Source: Acidobacteriota bacterium
Lineage (GTDB): Bacteria > Acidobacteriota > Vicinamibacteria > Vicinamibacterales > JAFNAJ01
Assembly (NCBI GenBank): GCA_016789685.1
Contig: JAEUQQ010000440.1
Coordinates: forward strand, 1-36,302
Length of the DNA: 36,302 nucleotides
Direction: 5' to 3'
The notes under the pieces were generated by a model. The model was not told the DNA's origin, did no database searches, and was given only the letters and a program-made list of their open reading frames with translations. The position numbers and the translations under genes are program-made. Below are positions 31,158-36,302 of the stretch, in pieces. Positions within the stretch are counted from its first letter, which is position 1. Every line of letters starts with the position of its first letter.

Positions 31158-32573
31158 CTACTTCTTCTTGGGACGATAGATGTGCGTCGACGTGCCGAAG
31201 TACGCATCGGCACTCTCCATCACCGTTTCCGACAGCGTCGGATGCGGGTGGATGCTCATGGCGACGTCCGTCGCGGTCGCGGCCATCTCGACCGCGAGCA
31301 CGCCTTCGGCGATGAGCTCGCCGGCCCCGGGCCCCACGATGCCCATGCCACGCACGCGCCCGGTCGCCTTGTCGATGATGAGCTTGGTGACACCATCGCT
31401 GCGGTCGATCGTCGTGGCGCGGCCAGACGCGGCCCATGGGAAGCGTGCGATCTCGACATCCACGCCGTTGGCCTTGGCGTCGGTTTCGGTGAGGCCGCAC
31501 CAGGCGAGTTCCGGATCGGTGAAGACGACGGCCGGGATGGCAGCGGGCTCGAAGGCCGCCTTGTGTCCGGCGATCACTTCCACGGCGACGCGTCCTTCGT
31601 GCGATGCCTTGTGCGCCAGCATCGGATCGCCGGCGACGTCGCCAATGGCGAAGATCGACGGCTCGGCCGTGCGGCGCTGGCCATCGACGACGATGAACCC
31701 GCGGCCGTTGACCTGGACCTTCGTGCGCTCGAGGCCGGGGATCTTCGAGTTGGGCTTGCGGCCGACCGACACGAGCACCTTGTCGAACTGCTGCGTCTTC
31801 TCGGCCACGTCACCGTCGAACACGACGTCGAGCGACGCCCCGTTGTCGGTGAGCGACACGACCCTGGTCTTGAGCAGCACCGCCGTGAAGCGCGGCGCAA
31901 TCGATCGCGCGAGCACATTGGCGAGGTCGCGGTCTGCGCCGGGCAGCAGGCCATCGAGCATCTCGACGACGGTCACCGCCGAGCCGAGCGCGGCATAGAC
32001 GCTGCCGAGTTCGAGCCCGATGTAGCCACCGCCGACAACGAGCAGCCGCCTCGGGATGTCGCGCAACTCGAGTGCCCCGGTCGAGTCCATCACGCGTGGG
32101 CTGTCGATCGACACGCCCGGGACCTTCGTCGGGAATGACCCGGTCGACAGGATGATGTAGTCGCTGGTGACCCGCTGCTCGCCCGTGGCGGTGGCGACGC
32201 TGATGGTGTGGGGATCGACGACCGTGCCTCGTCCGCGGACGAACGTGATGCCGCGCATGGTCGACAGCTGCCCCAGGCCGCCGGTCATCTTCGCGACCAC
32301 GCCCTCCTTGAAGCTGCGCAGCCGGTCGAGATCGATCACCGGCGGCGCGAACGTCACGCCCCACGCCGACGAGTGCCTGGCCTCGTTGATCAGCCTGGCC
32401 ACGTGCAGCAACGCCTTCGACGGGATGCATCCGCGGTAGAGGCAGACGCCACCGGGATTCGCCTCTTCGTCGATCAGCGTGACCGGCAGGCCGAGATCGG
32501 CCGCGAGGAAGGCGGCGGCGTAGCCGCCCGGGCCTCCCCCGAGGACGGTGAGTGACGGAGTCGGATGTGACAT
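31158..32573 (-). CDS. lpdA: dihydrolipoyl dehydrogenase (E3)
   Basis: A 471-residue flavoprotein of standard E3 length. FAD-binding GGGPGGYAAA at 12-21, the redox disulfide C44-x4-C49 (GGVCLYRGCIPSK), the NAD-binding VVGGGYIGLELG, the second FAD motif (IFAIGDVAG), and the active-site base pair H444/E449 (HPHPTLSE) are all present. It reoxidises dihydrolipoamide on the E2 subunits of 2-oxoacid dehydrogenase complexes and reduces NAD. It starts 27 bases after the aceF stop codon, third in aceE-aceF-lpd. Nothing odd. Confidence 0.95.
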   Translation of the reverse strand: MSHPTPSLTVLGGGPGGYAAAFLAADLGLPVTLIDEEANPGGVCLYRGCIPSKALLHVARLINEARHSSAWGVTFAPPVIDLDRLRSFKEGVVAKMTGGLGQLSTMRGITFVRGRGTVVDPHTISVATATGEQRVTSDYIILSTGSFPTKVPGVSIDSPRVMDSTGALELRDIPRRLLVVGGGYIGLELGSVYAALGSAVTVVEMLDGLLPGADRDLANVLARSIAPRFTAVLLKTRVVSLTDNGASLDVVFDGDVAEKTQQFDKVLVSVGRKPNSKIPGLERTKVQVNGRGFIVVDGQRRTAEPSIFAIGDVAGDPMLAHKASHEGRVAVEVIAGHKAAFEPAAIPAVVFTDPELAWCGLTETDAKANGVDVEIARFPWAASGRATTIDRSDGVTKLIIDKATGRVRGMGIVGPGAGELIAEGVLAVEMAATATDVAMSIHPHPTLSETVMESADAYFGTSTHIYRPKKK

Positions 32574-32600
32574 GGTGCGGCGGATTCCTCGAATGGGCGG

Positions 32601-34352
32601 CTAGCCGGCGAGCGACAGCAGGAAGGGCTGCTCGAGCGCCTCGCACACGAAGCGCAGGAAGCGGATCCCGTCGGCACCGTCGATCACGCGGTGGTCGTAC
32701 GACAGCGACAGCGGCAGCATCAGGCGCGGCACGAACTCACCGTCCCTCCACACTGGCTGCATCGTGGCGCGCGACATGCCGAGAATCGCCACTTCGGGCA
32801 GGTTCACGATCGGCGTGAAATACGTCCCGCCGATTCCGCCCAGGTTCGTGATCGTGAAGCAGCCGCCCTGCATCTCGTCGAGCGACGTCTTGCCCGTGCG
32901 CGCGCGCTCGCTCAACTGCTGCAGCTCCACCGACAATTCGACGATGTTCTTCCTGTCGACATCGCGGATCACCGGCACGAGCAGGCCGCGGTCGGTGTCG
33001 ACGGCGACGCCGACGTTGACGTATTTCTTGAACACGATTTCGTCGGCCGCCATGTCGACGGCCGCGTTGAACTGCGGGAACTGCCTGAGGGCGGCGGCGA
33101 GGACCTTCAGCGTGATCGCCGTCACCGTCAGCTTGCCGCCGGCCGCCTCGGCGCGCTTGCCGAACTGCTTGCGCAGGTCCTCGAGCGCGGTGACGTCGGC
33201 GAGATCGCATTGCGTGACGTGGGGAATCTGCGCCCACGCGTTCGTGAGGTGCTCGGCGGTCTTGCGGCGAACGCCGCGCATCGGCTTGCGCTCGATGGCG
33301 CCGAACTTCGCGAAGTCGGGCAGCGGCGTCTGCGCGATGCCCGCGGGCACGACGGCAGCCTTCGGCCCGCCAGAGCTCATCACCGACTTCACGTAGGCCT
33401 TCACGTCGTCGACCGAGATGCGGCCCGCGGGGCCGGTGCCCTTCACCTGGTGGATGTCGGCGCCGAGTTCACGCGCGGCGCGACGCACCGACGGTGACGC
33501 GGGGGCCGGCATGCGCTTCAGGTCACGGCCGCGCCCCATGTCGACGACGTCGGCGCGTGCCGTCACGACGGCACGGGGTTGCCCGTCGGCCGCGGCCTCC
33601 TCGAGGGCGTGCTCGAGCATGCCCGGCTTGTCGGCGACGGGCGTCTTGATGACGCCGCCAACGTGCTGGTACATGCCGTCATCAGCCACGACGGTCGGCG
33701 AGGGCGAGGTCGACTTCATGGCCTGGTACTTCACGGGCGACGCCGAGGCTCCCGCCTCGCTCGCCTCGACGAGGAACACGACCTGGCCGATCGTCGCCTT
33801 CTCGCCCTCGGCGACCCGGACCTCGGTGACGCGCCCGGCCACCGACGAGGGGACCTCGATGGTGGCCTTGTCGGTCTCGAGTTCCAGCACGGGCTGGTCC
33901 TTGGCGATAACGTCGCCCGCCTTGACCATGACGCGCAGGATGTCGCCACCGGCGACGTTCTCGCCCAGCGACGGCAGCGCGAACTCGACGATCGTCGGCG
34001 CCACCGACCCACTGGGCTTCAACCACGGGTCGGCGGGCGCGGCGGCGGGCGCCGCCGCGACGGTTGGTGGCGCAGCCACATCGGTGGCCGGGGCCGGCGC
34101 GAGCGCCGCGGCCTCACGCTCGTCGTAGGTGAACACGACCTGGCCGACCTTGATCTTCTCGCCTTCCCTGATGCGGACCTCGGCCACCCGCCCCGACACG
34201 CCCGACGGCACTTCGATGGTGGCCTTGTCGGTCTCGAGTTCCAGGATCGGCTGATCCCTGGTGACCGTGTCACCGGCCTTGACGAGGACCTTCAGCACGT
34301 CGCCACCGGCGACGTTTTCTCCGAGCGATGGCAATGGATAGTCAGTGGGCAC
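32601..34352 (-). CDS. aceF: dihydrolipoyllysine acetyltransferase (E2 of pyruvate dehydrogenase)
   Basis: A 583-residue E2. Two lipoyl domains with lipoyl lysines K43 and K162 (each in LELETDKATIEVP) are joined by Ala/Pro-rich linkers. A peripheral-subunit-binding domain follows (SVRRAARELGADIHQVKGTG and GRISVDDVKAYV), then the acetyltransferase domain with the catalytic His and Asp in LSYDHRVIDGADG near the C-terminus. The N-terminal PLPSLGENVAGGD and the homodimeric E1 gene next door identify the pyruvate rather than the 2-oxoglutarate complex. E. coli AceF has three lipoyl domains; two is common elsewhere. It lies 58 bases after aceE. The lipoyl groups would be made by the nearby lipA product. 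Confidence 0.95.
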   Translation of the reverse strand: MPTDYPLPSLGENVAGGDVLKVLVKAGDTVTRDQPILELETDKATIEVPSGVSGRVAEVRIREGEKIKVGQVVFTYDEREAAALAPAPATDVAAPPTVAAAPAAAPADPWLKPSGSVAPTIVEFALPSLGENVAGGDILRVMVKAGDVIAKDQPVLELETDKATIEVPSSVAGRVTEVRVAEGEKATIGQVVFLVEASEAGASASPVKYQAMKSTSPSPTVVADDGMYQHVGGVIKTPVADKPGMLEHALEEAAADGQPRAVVTARADVVDMGRGRDLKRMPAPASPSVRRAARELGADIHQVKGTGPAGRISVDDVKAYVKSVMSSGGPKAAVVPAGIAQTPLPDFAKFGAIERKPMRGVRRKTAEHLTNAWAQIPHVTQCDLADVTALEDLRKQFGKRAEAAGGKLTVTAITLKVLAAALRQFPQFNAAVDMAADEIVFKKYVNVGVAVDTDRGLLVPVIRDVDRKNIVELSVELQQLSERARTGKTSLDEMQGGCFTITNLGGIGGTYFTPIVNLPEVAILGMSRATMQPVWRDGEFVPRLMLPLSLSYDHRVIDGADGIRFLRFVCEALEQPFLLSLAG

Positions 34353-34410
34353 GATGCGTATGGCCTGCGCGATTCTGCGTACGTGGTTGTCGTGAGTCCG
34401 TGGTCATCGG

Positions 34411-36302
34411 TCAGCTGATGGCCGGGTCGGCCTTCTCGGCGTCGATGCCCAGGTCGCGGATGGCCTGCGCGACGACCTGTGCGTCGATCTGCTTGTCGCG
34501 CGCCAGCGCGCCCAGGGTGGCAATCGTGATGAACCGGTGATCGACCTCGAAGAAGTTCCGCAGCGCCGCGCGGCCCTCGCTGCGCCCGAAGCCGTCGGTA
34601 CCCAGCACGTGGACCGGCCGCGATACCCAGCGATCGATGGCGCACGGCAGCGCCTTGACGTAGTCGCTGGCCGCAACGATGACACCCTTCGTGTCGTTGA
34701 GGTGCCGCGCCACCCACGGCGTACGCGGCGTCTCGGTCGGGTGGAGCATGTTCCAGCGATCGCACGCGTTGCCGTCGCGATACAGCTCGGTGTAGCTCGT
34801 GACGCTCCAGACGTCGGCAGCGACGTTGAACTTCTCGGCGAGCAGGGCCTGGGCCTTGAGCACCTCTGGAAGGATGGCGCCGCTGCCGAGCAACTGCGCC
34901 TTGAGCTTCGTCTTCGGGGCGCTCGCCGCCTGCAGCTTGTACAGGCCCTTGAGGATGCCCTCGCGCGCGCCCTCGGGCATCGCCGGCTGCGCGTACTGCT
35001 CGTTCATCACGGTGAGGTAGTAGAAGACGCTCTCGCCCTCGCCGTACATCCGCCGGATGCCGTCGTCGATGATCGTGGCGATCTCGAACGCGAACGCCGG
35101 GTCGTACGCCAGCAGGTTCGGGATCGGCAGCGTCAACAGGTGCGAGTTGCCGTCCTGGTGCTGCAGGCCCTCGCCGGCCAGCGTCGTGCGGCCGGCCGTC
35201 CCGCCGAGCATGAACCCCTTGCACCGCATGTCGCCCGCCGCCCAGATCAGGTCGCCGACGCGCTGCAGGCCGAACATCGAGTAGAAGATGAAGAACGGAA
35301 TCGCATTGACGCCGTGCGTCGCGTAGGCCGTGCCCGCCGCGATGAACGACGCCAGCGACCCCGCCTCGGTGATGCCTTCCTCGAAGATCTGCCCGTCGGT
35401 CGCCTCCTTGTAGTAGAGGAGGTTGTCGATGTCGACCGGCTCGTACAACTGCCCGACGTGCGAGTAGATGCCGACCTGGCGGAAGAGCGCCTCCATGCCG
35501 AACGTACGCGCTTCGTCGGGCACGATCGGCACGACCAGGTCGCCGAGTTCCTTGTCGCGAAGCATCTTCGACAGCATCCGCACGAACGCCATCGTCGTCG
35601 AGACCTTGCGGCCGTCGGTGCCCGTGAGGAACTCGTCGAAGATCTCGCGCTGGTTCGCCGGCGTGAGGGCCGGGGCCACGACCGCGCGGCGCGGGACGGA
35701 GCCGCCGAGCGCCTGGCGGCGCTCCTTCATGTAGCGGATCTCGTCGCTGTCGTCGGCGGGCCGGTAGAACGGCAGGTCGGCGATCTCGGCATCGCTGATC
35801 GGGATGCCGAACCGCGTGCGAAACGCGCGCAGTTCGTCCTCGTTGAGCTTCTTCTGCTGGTGCGTGATGTTCTTGCCCTCGCCGCTCTCGCCCATGCCGT
35901 AGCCCTTGATGGTGCGGGCGAGGATGACCGTCGGCGACCCCTTGTGGTTCACGGCCGCGCGATACGCGTTGTAGACCTTCTCGGGGTCGTGTCCCCCGAG
36001 GCGCAGCTTCTTGAGTTGTTCGTCGGAGAGATGCTTGACCATGTCGAGCAGGCGCGGGTCGGCGCCGAAGAAGTGCTCGCGGAGGTACGCGCCCGATTCG
36101 ACCGCGTACTTCTGGTACTGGCCATCGACGATCTCACCCATCCGGCGGGCGAGCAGCCCCTCGTGGTCGCGCGCCAGCAGCGCGTCCCACTCGCGGCCCC
36201 AGATCACCTTGATCGCGTTCCAGCCCGAGCCGCGGAAGATGGCCTCGAGTTCCTGGATGATCTGGCCGTTGCCACGCACCGGGCCGTCGAGGCGCTGGAG
36301 GT
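34411..36302 (-). CDS. aceE: pyruvate dehydrogenase E1 component, homodimeric type (5' end cut by right edge)
   Basis: The last 629 residues of an AceE-type E1. The visible part opens in the conserved [19 protein letters not shown] region, around residue 260 of E. coli AceE, so roughly 250-260 N-terminal residues lie outside the window. Later landmarks are present: [38 protein letters not shown] in sequence, [25 protein letters not shown], and [17 protein letters not shown] with its catalytic histidine. The enzyme decarboxylates pyruvate with thiamine diphosphate and acetylates the lipoyl groups of AceF. It is first in aceE-aceF-lpd as far as the window shows; the promoter lies outside. Confidence 0.95.
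   Translation of the reverse strand, partial: LQRLDGPVRGNGQIIQELEAIFRGSGWNAIKVIWGREWDALLARDHEGLLARRMGEIVDGQYQKYAVESGAYLREHFFGADPRLLDMVKHLSDEQLKKLRLGGHDPEKVYNAYRAAVNHKGSPTVILARTIKGYGMGESGEGKNITHQQKKLNEDELRAFRTRFGIPISDAEIADLPFYRPADDSDEIRYMKERRQALGGSVPRRAVVAPALTPANQREIFDEFLTGTDGRKVSTTMAFVRMLSKMLRDKELGDLVVPIVPDEARTFGMEALFRQVGIYSHVGQLYEPVDIDNLLYYKEATDGQIFEEGITEAGSLASFIAAGTAYATHGVNAIPFFIFYSMFGLQRVGDLIWAAGDMRCKGFMLGGTAGRTTLAGEGLQHQDGNSHLLTLPIPNLLAYDPAFAFEIATIIDDGIRRMYGEGESVFYYLTVMNEQYAQPAMPEGAREGILKGLYKLQAASAPKTKLKAQLLGSGAILPEVLKAQALLAEKFNVAADVWSVTSYTELYRDGNACDRWNMLHPTETPRTPWVARHLNDTKGVIVAASDYVKALPCAIDRWVSRPVHVLGTDGFGRSEGRAALRNFFEVDHRFITIATLGALARDKQIDAQVVAQAIRDLGIDAEKADPAIS

Overview
This 36.3 kb window comes from a visibly very GC-rich chromosome with compact, mostly single-copy metabolic genes. 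There is no plasmid, phage or transposon gene, no rRNA or tRNA that I can see, and no CRISPR array. The gene mix points to Acidobacteriota, most likely a Vicinamibacteria-type soil bacterium: the aerobic benzoyl-CoA (box) enzymes, a penicillin-acylase family protein, a TPR/retropepsin-like protein, a peptidase-propeller-barrel fusion, and split complex I genes. That assignment is inference; no marker gene fixes it.

Left part (1-6 kb). A flavoprotein of the COG2907 type overlaps the start of a DUF1365 gene that runs off the left edge, with a divergent short-chain dehydrogenase beside them; this resembles known membrane-lipid-modification clusters. Next come an SPFH/band-7 membrane protein and a ribbon-helix-helix protein behind a striking 24-bp palindrome. 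On the minus strand lies an operon of ECF sigma factor, zinc-finger anti-sigma factor and TlpA-like thioredoxin.

Centre left (6-13.3 kb). A 1033-residue outer-membrane-type fusion protein (HExxH metallopeptidase, beta-propeller, C-terminal barrel) faces a TPR protein with two aspartic-protease-like domains. Then a minus-strand run iclR - ferredoxin - nuoB - nuoI, apparently one operon, carries pieces of the complex I iron-sulfur chain.

Centre (13.3-21.3 kb). A divergent pair (adhesin-like DUF4097-type protein, outer-membrane barrel) shares one palindromic -10 box. The barrel gene leads an operon with a periplasmic cupredoxin-like protein, a membrane histidine kinase and an NtrC-family regulator. 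Right after the regulator lie two tandem TTAC-N7-GTAA dyads and a -24/-12 (sigma-54) promoter in front of a haem c lipoprotein, a DUF5777-type barrel and a second cupredoxin-like lipoprotein. I read this as one envelope redox island that carries its own sensor, activator and target operon; it is the best candidate for an undescribed system here.

Centre right (21.4-25.7 kb). A minus-strand operon boxC - boxB - kynureninase-like gene is driven by a strong sigma-70 promoter placed so that the transcript would be leaderless. The kynureninase-like protein has a changed active site. boxA and benzoate-CoA ligase are not in the window.

Right part (25.8-36.3 kb). A small zinc-ribbon protein, a penicillin-acylase family hydrolase, lipoyl synthase (lipA), a family 5 uracil-DNA glycosylase, a c-type cytochrome lipoprotein, and the pyruvate dehydrogenase operon aceE (cut by the right edge) - aceF - lpd. 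Lipoyl synthase near a lipoyl-dependent dehydrogenase complex is functionally coherent.
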